Assembly: GCA_002786025.1 (NCBI GenBank)
Contig: NHNW01000002.1
Span: forward strand, 186,001-250,000
Source of the DNA: Zasmidium citrigriseum
Lineage: Eukaryota; Ascomycota; Dothideomycetes; Mycosphaerellales; Mycosphaerellaceae
Direction: 5' to 3'
Length of the DNA: 64,000 bases
Below are positions 42,456 through 55,308 of this stretch, piece by piece. The stretch's first letter is position 1; every line of letters starts with the position of its first letter. A program made the position numbers and the translations under genes. Under the pieces are notes generated by a model. It was not told the DNA's origin, searched no databases, and was given only the letters and a program-made list of their open reading frames with translations.

Positions 42456-43473
42456 TGCCATGAATCAGTTCCAGGAGTTAAGGCGAAGACACTCAGCCTT
42501 GATTGATGTAAATACACACTATGCGAAGTCTTGTCAGTCTCTGCCTCCCCAAAGTTAGCATAGATGCCAAGGAAGACATGATGGCCATGTACAAGTCCAA
42601 AATGTAATTCTGAACTCAAGTGGGTCCGCCGATGGCTCAAAGGGTTGAATGGTGTTGTAGAAGTCTTCTTCAATCCAGTCTCGTGTTGAAAGTAACGATT
42701 TGACCCCATGTCATCAAACCAACAAGTGGGGGAACGGGAATTTGCTCGCCCTGCCCGCCTTTGGTGGAGAGATATCATCTGTGCACTGATAACGTCTCTG
42801 TTGCCTCGTCACTGTTGGGTTGAAGCTACCAGAGCTCAGCGTAACGTCTTCATGCAATATCGTGGAGATACCGCGGAGACAGAGCAAGAGCGTATATGTG
42901 TGCGGCCTCATTGGTGATGAGCAGTGAGTTCGATAGGTTCTGGCCTCTAGCGTCCTTTCCGTAGAAGTTCTGCTAGTTTCATGAGTCCCACATATCCCAG
43001 AGCCCGCGCTCCGTTCGATGATCGGATGCACCTGTGAAAGCAATAGTGGTGGTAGCAGTGGCTTGAGTCGAACCAATCGAGTCAGGCCTCACGGTCAGCC
43101 ATGTATAAGGGATTACTCAGACACCCAAGCTCAAGCATCAGGGCATTTGATAGGCGCTGGAAATTTGGGTTTGATTCGAGATGACTCTTGACGTTGTGTT
43201 CAAGTTCGCCTGCAAAGCGACACGGAATGTCGTCCAATACAAGCTTTGCGCTAAAATCACTAGTCCGTATATGGAATTGAGGAGCTCGGACCATGAAAGC
43301 GTCACTCCTTCGCTTCCTTCTAGCCTCTACACCATTTACCACGAACCGGTGAGCGCGATGCGAATACTTGACAAGCAGAATTTTGCCATGGCCGCCATGG
43401 CGTCCACTCATGCCTCCTGCTTCTTGTGGGCAAGACTGAAACTCTAACCTGTGCGCCTGCCCAAAGTCTTGCA
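42456..43473. other. Gene-free 1-kb stretch
   Basis: Contains several antisense ORFs (for example 43082-43474, minus, 130 codons) without domain or plausible initiation context. No RNA gene or repeat recognised. Confidence 0.35.
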
Positions 43474-45014
43474 ATGGAGAGCCGATTCAATGCCCTGTGC
43501 CCCTATCACATCGGCAAGTGCAAGGTACTGTAGTTGGAGAGCCCAAACATAGGCCGTAGACTAATGGATTCTCCACAGTGTTCCTTCAGGAGCGATAGAG
43601 CCAAGCAGTCCTCTCGCAAGGTTTCAAACGGCACGGATCGTGACACGAGGGTCCAGCCTTCTTCTGGCGTCGAAGTGAACCCGCCAGCCCTACGCCATGG
43701 CCCCACAAGTATCGCCAGCATGCGTATATCGCGCTTAGTCGCATGCATCAAAAGTCTTGGAATGGACTCCACTCCAATCGTCTACATCCCAAGTCGGCTT
43801 GGCCAGTGCAACATGCTCGACACGGCTGCTGATACTCTTATCCAGCTCTCGATGGGCACTAGTGGCGACGGCCACAGTATCTGGTTGAACATTCCTGTAC
43901 GCAGGAGGTACTCTCAGACCATGGCACTACTTCGGAAGCGCCTGAGCACGTGGAATGGAGAAAGCGACTTGGATGCACTTGTGGGCACGGTCAGCTTGCT
44001 TGGGCTCATCGACGTCTTAACTCAAGATGATGTTCGCTCCAAAGACGAATCGGTCTTGGAGTTCTTCACTCATTGGAATGGCGTAAGCAACTTGCTACTC
44101 TGCAGCTCTCCATCAGCTACCGGAAGTGAGATAGCCAGGGCGTCAATGACATTGGCCGCCTGCTCGACCTTTATCATTCCGTGCTGGAAAGGAATTGCCT
44201 CTCCATTCGAAGCTGAGCATTGGTATGATGCGGAGCCTGCAGAGATTCATCCTACGACACCCGAGCTTCACGCTCTTAATACGTGCAGTCATCGGCTGTT
44301 TGTCAAGCTTCCAAGGCTCATAGCCCTGCTTCGCCAGCTTCGTGAAGACCATGATCCGGTGACGATGACACAAGCTGAGATGATCTCACACCAACTCTAC
44401 GCTTGCCGCGAGGACTCCGCAGAAGACTGGTTGCTGCACCGAGTAAAGGTGTCACATACCAAGACCGACAATGATTCGAAGGTCATTACTTCCGCCACGA
44501 TGAATTTCGCGTCCCCTCGCGAGATGACCGCGGCTGTGTGTAAGTCCAATCAGTGCTGAACGTTTGCTATGCATCCCTGACTGACCACCTCGCTACATTA
44601 GTGTACTGGCAGAGTCGCATCATCACGACTAGAATCTACAGCATTTTGCGTCAAACGCTCGAAACGTATTCTGACAGCAGCACCGATACACTCGTCGAAG
44701 AAATCAGGCTCGCGAACAACATTCTCACAGCATTTCCTTATGGGCGTTCGATCGGATTCTGTGCTACAGCCCCATTTCCGGTCGCCTTTATGTCTGTGTG
44801 GTTAGTCTATCGTGATCTGCCGGACTTTCGAGGATTTTCGACTTCGATCCTTGAAGACTGGATCTTACAGACTCTCGATGTGTGTCAAGGGGGCTGGTGT
44901 GTCGGGTCAACATTGGAGGATCTCAACGCTGCGACGGAAGTCCTTGTTGGTGGCCCCCTGGTTGGACACCTCTGCGACTCAATCCGATCGCTCAGCACAT
45001 TAGGACGACGATAG
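43474..45014 (+). CDS. Fungal transcription-factor-like protein lacking a complete zinc cluster
   Basis: Exons 43474-43524, 43579-44539 and 44602-45014 give 474 aa. The first exon (17 codons) ends LCPYHIGKCK and joins CSFRSDRAKQSSRK, giving three Cys in a basic context but not the six of a Zn2Cys6 motif. The rest is helical: LDTAADTLIQLSMG, MALLRKRLSTW, LVGTVSLLGLIDVL, ILEDWILQTLDV, in the style of the fungal_trans_2 regulatory domain. It may be a regulator that lost its DNA-binding part, or its true first exon lies elsewhere. Next to an SDR and a polyamine oxidase. Confidence 0.65.
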
Positions 45015-45608
45015 TTACGTCGCGGAGCTCGGGACAGCCGACTGTCCAGAAAGCTATCATCTACTGCACATCCCTGCTCGACGGGACGACCGGATTTCAT
45101 AGTACCAGCTTTGCAATGGCCGAAAGAGGCAAATTTGTTCAATATTTGGTCTATCAACTCATGCTTCACCGGATATCTTTCTATCTTTACAACCGTGACA
45201 CTGTGCTCCACGGTTGATTGATAAGCGGCTATCGATTTAATCTCGCTCACTGCAGGCATACAAAGTCAAATCTAAGCCTGGCGAAACGAGTTACGAAGTT
45301 GATACGAGTGCGAGGCTGACTTGCAGGCATCAAACCACGTCAAGCTGAACAGAGCAGACGACACTACACCCAAGCACATGTGCTCCAGCAATGGACTTGT
45401 ATCATGAATGTTGGCTCTGGCACCTCCAGGGAGGTTACCCATGGGAGCGAAGCATTCCGGACGAGGGTACCTTTTTACAATGCAAGCATTGCTACGCCAG
45501 ACTGAAATGGGCCTCAGCTGATACATTGGCAAGGATTTGGCTATTTATTAGACCACTTGAGCTTCCATCTTGTTGAGAGCAGTCATGCAACGCCGCAAGT
45601 AAGATACG
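45015..45608. other. Intergenic, promoter of SDR gene
   Basis: 594 bp, no recognisable gene, repeat or RNA. Confidence 0.35.
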
Positions 45609-46548
45609 ATGAATCCGACACCATTGCAAGGAAAGTGCGCAATCGTCACCGGTGGCTCTCGAGGTCGGATTTACAGCTCTCAATTTGCTCTCTCCTATCA
45701 ATGACTGATTCGACTAGGCATCGGCAAAGGCATCGCCATTGAGCTCGCAAAACGTGGAGCGACAGTCCTGATCACCTATGTCTCCTCCCCTGATGGCGCC
45801 AACAACACGGTCTCGGCCATCGAACAGGCTGGCAGCAAGGCTATGGCCCTTCGCGCCGACTCGATGAAGGCCCAAGAATCGGCCGACAGCATCGTCGCTG
45901 CGGCAGTGAAGTTCTTCGGTGGCCACATCGACATCATCGTCAACAACGCCGCCGTGGGCACAGTCGTCCCATTGGGTAAGGTTGACACCGAATCCTTCGA
46001 TGGACTTATGCACACCAATGTTCTCGCCCCTTTGCTTCTGGTCAAAGCTGCTCATCCGTACTTGCGGAAAGGGGCAAGGATCGTGAACATCAGCTCCGTT
46101 GCAGCACGCATAGGTGTGTGTTTCTGGTCTTCAATCGAGTACTGTGCTAACAAACGCGCACGAAAGGTTCGGCAGAATCCTACGTCTACCCAGCTTGCAA
46201 AGCGGCGCTCGAAGCAATTACTAGATGCATGGCACAAGAGCTCGGGCGCAGTCTGGATGGGACAGCGAACGCTGTGAATCCCGGCCCCGTTGCCACAGAC
46301 ATGTAGGTCACCCAGTTCCTCCGACATCAGGACGTCTGGACTTACGTATAAATTACAGGTGGAATAACGCCGATCTGAGTATCGATATGGCCGCATTCGA
46401 GAAGTTTGTGGCTTCCCAAACTCCTGCAGGGAATCGCATTGCACAAGTCGATGATATCACGCCGATAGTGGCTTTCCTGTGTGATCCCTCTGCCAGGTGG
46501 GTGACGGCGAATGTGACTTGTGCGAACGGAGGGCTTGTTCAAATCTAA
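45609..46548 (+). CDS. Short-chain dehydrogenase/reductase (classical SDR)
   Basis: Exons 45609-45663, 45718-46113, 46167-46302 and 46359-46548 give 258 aa, the classical SDR length. Cofactor motif TGGSRGIGKG (residues 14-23), structural NNAA at 94-97, catalytic Ser in NISSVA (~144) and Y158-x3-K162 in SYVYPACKAA; PGPVATDM follows. Arg at 18 and nearby residues favour NADPH. It resembles 3-oxoacyl-ACP reductase or versicolorin-reductase-like enzymes. Reduces a ketone or oxidises an alcohol; substrate unknown. Converges with the polyamine oxidase gene 90 bp away. Confidence 0.92.
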
Positions 46549-46637
46549 AACATCAATGCACTGAGTTCTCTAAAAGGGAGAAGTTCGCTCAAGCGCTCTG
46601 CAGTATCAATTTTCCTCAAAAGCGGTGCCTTCGTTTT

Positions 46638-48334
46638 CTAAGAAATGATTTCATTGCGTGGCCACTCGCAAGCAACCTCTCTCCCTAAGACACAATCCGC
46701 AACCCTGGCCCCTATCTTCTGCCCATTAATCCAAGCTCCATGATATTCAGACTCATACTGAGCCTCCATAGCCTCACCAGCAAACCACAGCCTCCCCACA
46801 TTAGCCGTCAGATTCCGATACTGCTCAACAGTATACCCCACCGGCCAGTAAGAATACGACCCAAAAGCCCAAGGCTCTCGACCCCAACGAGGATAGTAGA
46901 AATCCAGCGGCTCGGTGACGTTGTCGCCAAACATATCTCGGAGGACTTTCATGACCTGATCTTTGGTCTCGGCGTCGGACTGTGCTTCGACTACTCTGGC
47001 CATGTCTTGGAATACTGCTACGCTGATGATGCCGCTGTCTGTGAGCATGTCATCTCGTGCCAGGGGGATCCAGGTGTTGTAGTAGCCTCGTTTTGAGGAC
47101 GAGGCGAACATGAAGTAGTCTGCTTCCATTGGCCAGAAGGATTTGGAAGGGTCGAATTGGAGGAAGATCTTTGTGAATCTGTCTGCTAATGAGTCCCAGA
47201 CTTGCGTTGTATCGATCTGAGTCACTCACATCGTCATACCAAATCCAGCAATAGCTTGCTGTTTCCAGTCCGGGAGAGGTGGGTCAAACGAGACAGGGGC
47301 TAGACCGGATTCCAACGCAGCATTCTTCAAGACGCCAATGGAGAATGTACAAATGGCGTACTTTGCTTCATGGCATCCGCCGTCCTCGGTATGGGCACGT
47401 ACGGAATCTTTGGCAATCGAAATGTTCGTGACAACCGTCGAGAGATGCAGACGGGTATCGTTCGGAGGCATGAATGACTCCATCTCACGATGGAGGAGGT
47501 AGTTGAAGCCACGTTCATCGACGACAAGTCTCTGCGCTCCGCCGAAACTCGGACCAGTGCCCTCCTGTACGATCAGCCATATATTAGCAAAATGTCCACC
47601 ATGCCCCGACGTGGATACTTACATCTTGCCCAATGGTGGAGTAGACGAGGCTCTGACTCGCGGGCTCAATAGCCACATCCGCATCATACGTAACAACCTC
47701 CACAGCCTGCCTCGTAAGATTATTCTCCGAATTCCAACCCACCAGCCTCAGCCCTGTACGTATCGACATATCCGGACCACCTTCCTCAGCAAGTCTATCT
47801 CCAAGCTCATACGTCCGATCAAGAGCATCTGCAAACTCGTCATTGAGGGCCGAAAGATCTATTGGGCCAGCCTCGTCGTAGTAAAGGGTGTTCTCCTGAT
47901 CGACTGATGTCGTGCGTAGGCCGTACTTCTTCGCTGCGGTCCACAAGGGGTTTTCTTCACTGGTGTTTTGTTCGTTGCCTATGCCTTCGATCCACATGGC
48001 GCCGAGCTCGATTGTGTAGGAGCCGTTGTTGTTTGGTTTCTTGCCGAAGTTGCGGTGTCGAACACGGCCACCGATGGAGTCGTTGTATTCGAGGATGATG
48101 AAGTCTGTTATATTTCGCTCGTGGAGGGTTTTGGCGGCTTGGATACCAGCGGCTCCTGCACCGCTATAGAAATCCGGTCAGTTGAAGTGGCAATGTGAGG
48201 CTCTTGATATAGATCTGTACTTACAGGATGAGAACTTCAGTCTTCTGGCATTCATTCCGCTCGGCACCTGTGGTCGACACGAGCAGTGAAAGTGATGTCA
48301 GGCATAGACTCGCAATACTACTGAGCCGTAGCAT
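46638..48334 (-). CDS. Secreted flavin amine oxidase (polyamine oxidase-like)
   Basis: Exons 48225-48334, 47623-48163, 47230-47564 and 46638-47178 give 508 aa. The start MLRLSSIASLCLTSLSLLVS is a signal peptide, then the FAD dinucleotide motif VLILGAGAAGIQAAKTL and IILEYNDSIGGRVRH. Later marks are ELGAMWIEG, GFNYLLHREM, TFSIGVLK, and the C-terminal FAD-binding LWFAGEAMEAQYESEYHGAW. This is the plant/maize-type polyamine oxidase layout: it oxidises spermidine or spermine and releases H2O2. Export suggests action in the wall or apoplast. Intron 3 must end at GCAGACAG to keep the frame. Confidence 0.9.
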
Positions 48335-48762
48335 GCTTGATGAACGCAATTAGAAAACTTGTAACAAATATCGCAAAGCTCGACTCTGATCTCCCTTCTC
48401 CAACAGATTCGTAGATATAATCTACACTCTCGAAGCTCATTAGCCGTGCTCGTAAACCGTGACTCTGGCCAGCATCTTAACGACACAGACTGAGCTTGAG
48501 CAGCGAGTGATGATCAAGGCCGTCGACAGATTTGGCAGACCAAGAGGACGGAAATATTGATGGGTCGCCGTTTCTGCGTAGTCACAGCCGAGCGGTGCCC
48601 TATGCGTCTTCAGCATCCCCATCAGGTAATCTCGGTGATACTTCCGAAGCCACAGCCTGGTCGATGAAAGGATCTCAAACGACGCTTCCGGTTCTAAACG
48701 AGCATGTTAACAGCTGTTAGCGGTACCAAAAACGTACATTCACCTCCGCATGAAAGCGCACG
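48335..48762. other. Intergenic, promoter of polyamine oxidase and 3' flank of F-box gene
   Basis: 428 bp without recognisable gene or repeat. Confidence 0.35.
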
Positions 48763-50309
48763 CTAACAAACCTTCTCTGTATCACAACTCCAGTAATCAC
48801 CCGCCCTCCTTCTCGCCTCAACAACCTCCATCAGTTCCTGCAAAGCCCGCTTGTCATCCCTCCAACAATCCGGGAACCCCTCACTCTCCCTAACCCACCT
48901 CGCCTCCTCAGCGGTGAACCTCTCCTCATCACCCCCACCGATCCCAAAGTTTCCCAGCACCCCCTCCCTCCGATCCTCCACGTACCACTCTGGGATTTGA
49001 ACATGAGCATAGTCCATATATTCCTCAAAAGCCAGCAGATACCGATATCGACTGACCTCGAGCGAGTTCTCCAGCTCGTGTGTGTTGTTGAAGGAGTCGG
49101 TTTCGTATCTAGCGGCCCAGGCTAAGGGGTATTGGACGGAATGCGTGCGGATGGCGAAGTGGGTGAGGTGAGGGAGGCGGGTGCGGAAGAGGTGAAAGTG
49201 GTCGTGCCAGCGGGCTGGGTTGCGGAAGTGGAGTTCTGAGGAGTGGAGGAGGTGGTCTTTGGGGATGGCGAAGGCGTGGGGCATGGGGTTCGTTGTGGCT
49301 CCTGCTGTGATAATTGGACAGTCGTCCAGAACCAGAGTCTCCAGTGTGTCGCTGTGTGAGAGGATCCATTCAATTTGCCAATCGTGTACGAAGGCCATTC
49401 GGCGCAGAACCAGAACTTGCAGCTTCGGGAAATGCATATCCTCACCCCGGAGGTCGAAGAAAGGATAGACGCCCCAATAGATCTCGTTTCCACCCAGCTT
49501 CAACTCTCTCAATTGCTCCCTCACCGGCAGAAGCAACTTCGGCTTCAAATCCGCCGCATAGAATCGATGCAACGCCCCCCGGAGGAGGTCCTTCCCCGCC
49601 TCATACGCATCAAAGTCACTCGTGATCCAAAGCGCCAAAGAATCCAACTTGCTCATCATCCTCTTCCAACCCTCCATCTCCGTAACCCAATCCGGCAACA
49701 CATCCATCAAATTCCTCAAAACCACACTCCTCAACCCCGGAGGAAACTCCTCGTTCCTCGCCAACGCCTGAAGAATCTTCGCTCTCACATGAGCGTCCTC
49801 CGTCGCATCCACCGACCAAAAGAAGCCTTCTTCCTGCTCCGTCGTATTACATCGCTCCGGGAACCGGACTTCGAGATGGTGGAGCTGTGGGACGCTAGCG
49901 AGACTCGAAAGCGCCGTATAGAATTGAGGGAGGTGTTGTTTTCCAGAGTCGGTTTTGATCATCCCGACGAAGAGGTCGGGATCGTAGTCGCAGCATGGGT
50001 CGAGGAAAGTCTCGAAAATGATGCTGTGGACGTGACGTCTCAGGTTCGTGTTGGACATGAGAGTGAGGCATTTGCCAATGCTAGATTCCGTGGGTAGGAC
50101 CCGGACATGTCGAAAAAGTGACTTGGTGGCGGAGGCATCGAGGCGTTTGGATGCAAGACGGAGGCGCTGGATCCCAATCAGTCAAAGGCTCTCTAATCTA
50201 GATTGGAAAGAAACCTCACCTTCAGATCAGCAAAGTCGCAGAACTCGCAGATGCGATCCAGCAATTCCTGAGGCAAAGCGTGCGTTGTAGCTGATATAAC
50301 GTGGGCCAT
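48763..50309 (-). CDS. F-box protein
   Basis: Exons 50220-50309 and 48763-50166 give 497 aa. The F-box spans the intron: ALPQELLDRICEFCDFADLK joins RLRLASKRLDASATKSLF. The rest is leucine-rich without strict LRR spacing (LRELKLGGNEIY, LQVLVLRRM, LETLVLDDCPIIT), typical of fungal F-box proteins. It probably recruits a substrate to an SCF ubiquitin ligase through Skp1. Substrate unknown; such genes are numerous in fungi. Confidence 0.85.
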
Positions 50310-50717
50310 CGCGGCTTCTCTTTTCGCCCAGTTCAGCTCTCAAGAAGAGACTTGATTTCGATTGAAGCTGATCAAGTGGTCGACAGTGACTGTGAGAACA
50401 TGGTACTGCTTTTTGTGTTGTGAAGGAAAGAGATGACTCTTCGCCTCGCACCTGCTGCGTTCTTGGGTCCCAAAGCGTCATGGTGAAAACTCAAACATCA
50501 TGTCACGTCGTCTTCTGCTGTCCAAACGAAAGACATCGGTGTAAAGAGATGAAGACACAAGTGACAGGGAGACAAGAAAGGAGAAGAGAAGGAAAAAGGC
50601 CAAGTTCATGTGATCCATACGCTACAAATCCCTCTTTATTCGAAACATCAAAATCCCATTGCTACAAGAAGCTCGTAGATCTTCACATCATTCTTTTTGT
50701 CCACGCGTATTCCCAAT
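50310..50717. other. Intergenic, F-box promoter and Fox2 3' flank
   Basis: 408 bp; no recognisable gene or repeat. Confidence 0.35.
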
Positions 50718-53532
50718 CTACAACTTTGGCTTCGCACCCTCAACGAGCTCTGCACCAGCGCCCGAGATAGCAGGCTTGCCGGTCTCCTTAACCTTGACCT
50801 GGAAGATGACCAGGTTGCCCTCCTTCCACATCTCCGTCACAAGCGTCTGGCCTGGCAGAACAGTGCCAGCGAACCGCACCTTGATATTCCTGAACTGACC
50901 GTACTTCTTCAGAATTGCCTTGCCGGCAATACCGAACGAGCAGAGGCCGTGAAGGATAGGCACGTCGAAGCCACCGACCTTGGCGAAGTCAGGGTCGATG
51001 TGGAGAGGGTTTCTGTCACCAGACAATCTGTAGATAGCAGCGAGGTCCTCGCTGGTCTTCTCCTCGACAACAGCGTCGGGTTGACGCTTTGGTGGGCTGT
51101 GAACTCTGCTGGCCGGGCCGCGGTCCTTGCCGTTCTTCGAGCCACCGAAACCGCCAGAGCCGCGGACGAAAGCAGTTGACTCGTTGTAGAAGATCTCCTT
51201 GCCGGTGTTCTTGTCCTTGGTGATGCTGCCTTGGACGACAACAGCCGACTTGCCCTTGTCCTGCACCTCGACCAAATGTGGGTAGGCGACGAGTGTAGCC
51301 TCGGTTGGGATAGGGAACGATCGGATCTCGAGGTACTGCTCGCCGTGCAGGACCATGTTAGGGGAGAAGTTGGGGACGATGTCAGATATCGAATATGGGG
51401 CATCGGCGTTGAATGGTGGGACGACACCGAAGGTTGGGACGACCTGGAAGTCGTCGTGGCCCTCGAAGACGAGAGGAAGGTCGGTACGCTTGGCGCCGAT
51501 ACCCAGGTCTGCGGACGGTAGTTAGTATAAAGCAACATCCTCGAAAGCGGGAACAACTCACTGTAGAGGATGACATCCCGCTCGTCATATGCAAACTCAG
51601 TGCCCTCTGCCTTGGCCTTCTTGGCCTCCTCGATCTTTGCGTTGTAGTCATCGCCGCCAGATGACTTGCCGCCCTTCTTTCTGTTCTCGAAGTTGCCCAT
51701 GATCTTCTCGTTGGCAGCCGAGACATCCGATGGGTTGTCAGCGCGGCCATCATCAAAGTTGGCGATCTTGTCCCATGCCGCAACAACAGTCTCTGGCTGG
51801 AGAGTCTCGTCGATCGGGAACTGAGCACCACCAGTACGCTGCCACCTGGTCTCGCCAGCCCATCCAGAGCCGCTCTCAAAGAGACGACCAGTTGGCTCGT
51901 TTGGCATCTTGTCAGAAACCATGATGAGCACGACAGGGACGACGTAGTCTGGCTTGAAGGCCTGGACCATCTCCTCTGGCATGACTGTTCGGGTCATGTT
52001 GGTACCGGCGTTTGGTGCAATGGTGTTGGTGTAGATGTTGTACTTCTTGCCCTCTCGTGCAAGGGCGCGCGAGAAACCGAGGATACCGCACTTCGCAGCC
52101 GCATAGTTCGACTGACCGAAGTTGCCGTAGATACCGGACGTGCTAGTGGTGTTGACAATGCGGCCATATTTCTGCTTCAACATGTATGGCCAAGCAGCCT
52201 TAGTGGTCTTGTAGGTACCGCGGAGATGGACATCGAGGACCTGCTGGAACATCTTGTCGTCCATGTTGTGGAAAGACTTGTCGCGCAGGATACCGGCGTT
52301 GTTGATGAGGATGTCCACACGGCCGTAGTTGTCGATGGTCGTCTTGATGATCTTGTCACCGTCTTCAGCGCTGCATCGCACACCGACTGCCTTGCCGCCC
52401 TTCTTCTGAATCTCCTGAACGACCGGCTCGGGATCCGCAAGATCGTTCACAACAACAGTTGCGCCGTACTTGGCCAGTGTCAAGCAGTAGCTACGGCCGA
52501 GACCGGCACCACCGCCAGTGACAACAGCGACCTTGCCCTTGAAGTCGAGCTCCTGAACCTTGGGGTTCGGTGGGAGCTTCTGTGCCCTTTCAAGGAGATC
52601 CATGAAGTCGTTTGGTCCAGTTGGGTGCTGTGGGTTCTCCCAGTTCTCGATATCGCTCCACTTCGAGAGCAGAGCACCTGGAGTGAAAGAGTCGTCGGCT
52701 CTGAGCAGAGCACCCTGCGATCGCTCCCACCTGTACTTGGCCATGTGTCCACCACCAAGCTCAAAGATACCACCAGTCTCGCTAGTGTTGGACTTGTGGG
52801 TAAGGACCGCAACCAATGGCACAATCCATTCTGGCTTCAGGTTGTTCAAGACCTCTTCTGGCATCACAGTGGCAGTCATACGCGAAGCCGCGATAGGAGC
52901 AATCGTGTTGCACAGAATGTTGTACTTGACACCCTCCTTCGCCAGAGCCTCGGTGAATCCGACCTGCGAGAGCTTGGCCGCCGAGTAATTGCATTGTCCA
53001 AAGCTTCCAAACAGACCCGCGGCAGAAGCAGTGCTAATCAGACGTCCGTACTTTTGCTTGCGGAAATGTGGCCATGCAGCTCTTGCGCACTTGTATGCTC
53101 CAATAACGTGCACCTTCATAATCAGGTCCCAGTCCTCATCCTTCATGTTCTTGAAGCTGATGTCTCGGAGGATGCCCGCATTGTTGATGAGCACGTCGAT
53201 GCGGCCATAGTTGTCAATGGCGGTCTGGATGATCTTCTCGCCGTTCTCGACCGAGTCGTAGTTGGCAACGGCCTTGCCGCCGGCGGAGACGATCTCGTCG
53301 ACGACCTTTTGCGCGGCCTGGACTGGGATGTCAGTACCATATCCCTCTCCACAGAGCCCTTCAAACATACCGACTGGCTACCGCCCTCGCCCCTGAAGCT
53401 GCCACCGAGATCGTTGACGACGACATTGGCACCTCTGCTACCGAAGAAGAGTGAGTATGCTCGTCCCAGACCACCTCCGGCGCCGGTGACAACTACGGTC
53501 TGGCCGTCCCATCTAAGCTGTTCTCCACCCAT
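50718..53532 (-). CDS. FOX2: Peroxisomal multifunctional beta-oxidation enzyme (hydratase-dehydrogenase, Fox2)
   Basis: Exons 53371-53532, 51562-53317 and 50718-51508 give 902 aa, as in fungal Fox2. Two SDR (3-hydroxyacyl-CoA dehydrogenase) domains come first: [24 protein letters not shown] and [24 protein letters not shown]. The C-terminal MaoC/2-enoyl-CoA hydratase-2 domain has [17 protein letters not shown] and ILHGLCSFG. It catalyses hydration and oxidation of enoyl-CoA in peroxisomes. The end AKPKL is a PTS1-like tripeptide (PKL). Intron 1 must end at ...CCCAGTCCAG to keep frame, giving [14 protein letters not shown]. Strong codon bias creates a long antisense ORF. Confidence 0.96.
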
Positions 53533-54181
53533 TTTGAAGAATTGTGATTAAAGGAAAGAATCGGGGATTGGGGGAAAGTGTGGAGAGGATGGGGAGGAAG
53601 AAGCAAGGTGTATATGGCGGATAGCCGTGATCCTAGGCCAGCTCGTGCACCTGATGCCGTCGTTTCGGCTGGCGTGAAAGAAGCCGAGGTCGAAACAATG
53701 ACATGGGTGGGAGATGTCGTCAGCCACGAGAAACATCATCTATCCACGAAGCATGTGCGTGTCTATCACTTTCAAATTCGTGGTTGTGGACGAGCTCTGA
53801 CATGGAAATTGTGGGGTCGTGGTCTTCATGGCGTCACCTTCTCAAGTCGAGCACAAGCCGAAAGGCTCTGCAATCGAGCAGATCGTCGGATATCCGTTGT
53901 CCAAATGTCGTTATCGCCTCGGATATTGCCATGTCTCTATCCCATCGATGTTCCTACTCTCGCGTCCAGTTCATTCACCCAAACCTCAGAATGTGGACAA
54001 TCCCATCTGCCGTTCATGTGACACCTTTCCCCGAGCCCAGATCCCTGCGCGGGACTGCCAATCGGCATAAAGCATAGGCAGAGGAATCATCCTCCGCGGC
54101 TTTATCACATGCAAGTCCCGTCCCTCCCAAACGCGTCTTCCCAGCACACGTGAGCACTTGCGTCTTGTCCATTCCTGAAAC
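53533..54181. other. Divergent promoter, Fox2 and kinase
   Basis: 649 bp between divergent starts. Short ORFs only. No element confidently recognised. Confidence 0.35.
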
Positions 54182-55308
54182 ATGCCCGACATCATCGATG
54201 ACAAGTCGGAGCACTGCGTTCCCTTCATCCTCGAGCGGTTGAGGCTGCATCGCGAGCAGTATGAAGGAAGAGGAGAGACGACCCCGCCTTTCTTCTTGGG
54301 ATTGAATGGAGTGCAGGGTGCCGGGAAGACGACGTTGGTAAGTGAGGAGGTGACATTGATTGAGTGTTGTACATACTACATAGATGAAGCAATGCTACTT
54401 GGGCTCACCTTTGCGTAGGTGTCGACTCTTAGCAAGACTCTCTCATCTCCGCCTCATTCGCTCCCTACCGTAGTCCTCTCCATCGACGACCTCTACCTCC
54501 CGCACGATCAGCAAGTGGATCTCGCGAAATCGCATCCTGGGAACCCTCTCGTACAGCATCGTGGAGTTCCTTCCACTCACGACATCACGACAGGTATTTC
54601 TCTGTTTGAGGCTCTTGCCAACCGGAAAGAGAACATCAGGATACCAAGCTATGACAAGAGCCAGTTCAATGGTGCAGGCGATCGGAGGCCAGAGTCTGAA
54701 TGGGAGACTGTGAATAAGACAAGCGAGAAGCCTGTTGAACTGATCGTTTTTGAAGGCTGGTGCGTCGGATTCAGAGCATTGAGCGATGAGACAGTCGAGA
54801 GGAAGTGGAGAGAAGCCAAGCAACAAGCAGAGAAGGGTGATGACAGTTACAAAGGTCGATTAGGATGGCTTAAGCTGGACGATGTGTTGTTTATCAACGC
54901 CAAGCTGAGAGAGTACGATGCCCTGACCGATCGATTTGGCGCATTTATGCACATGTAAGTGTCTCTCGGATGCATGGGAGGCAATTACTGGGCTAATTAA
55001 TCGATCAGTGACGCTGAAGATACATTATATGTATACCACTGGCGGGAGGGTCAAGAAGCTGCAATGCGGGCTGAAAAGGGTACCGGCATGAGCCAGGAAC
55101 AAGTCATCAACTTTGTAAATGGCTGTGAGTGTCTTCGACATCATCTTGAATTGCTGGACAGTTGGCTGACTTTCAATGTCCAGACTATCCTTGCTATGAG
55201 CTGTACACGGAAGTATTGCGGAAGGGTATTTTCGGAGAGGAGAAGGGCAAGCAGCTACGGCTTGTAGTTGGAAAGGACAGAAGAGTGAAAGAAGTAGTGA
55301 AGCTGTGA
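54182..55308 (+). CDS. P-loop kinase, Tda10/glycerate-3-kinase-like
   Basis: Exons 54182-54337, 54419-54954, 55009-55124 and 55184-55308 give 310 aa. P-loop LGLNGVQGAGKTTLVSTLSK crosses intron 1; then VVLSIDDLYLPHDQ with the acidic pair, HRGVPSTHD, IPSYDKSQFNGAGDR, VIVFEGWCVGF-type strand and YVYHWREGQEAAM. This is the pattern of yeast Tda10 and plant glycerate kinase (GLYK). It phosphorylates a small molecule, perhaps D-glycerate, in cytosol. The length is close to Tda10 (~290 aa). Confidence 0.9.

Noticed and set aside
49375..50097. 240-codon plus-strand ORF antisense to the F-box gene
   Set aside because: No domain and Arg/His-rich composition; opposite strand encodes a clear F-box protein with an intron.
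52226..53551. 441-codon plus-strand ORF antisense to Fox2
   Set aside because: Shadow of a highly biased coding strand; the Fox2 frame explains the region fully.
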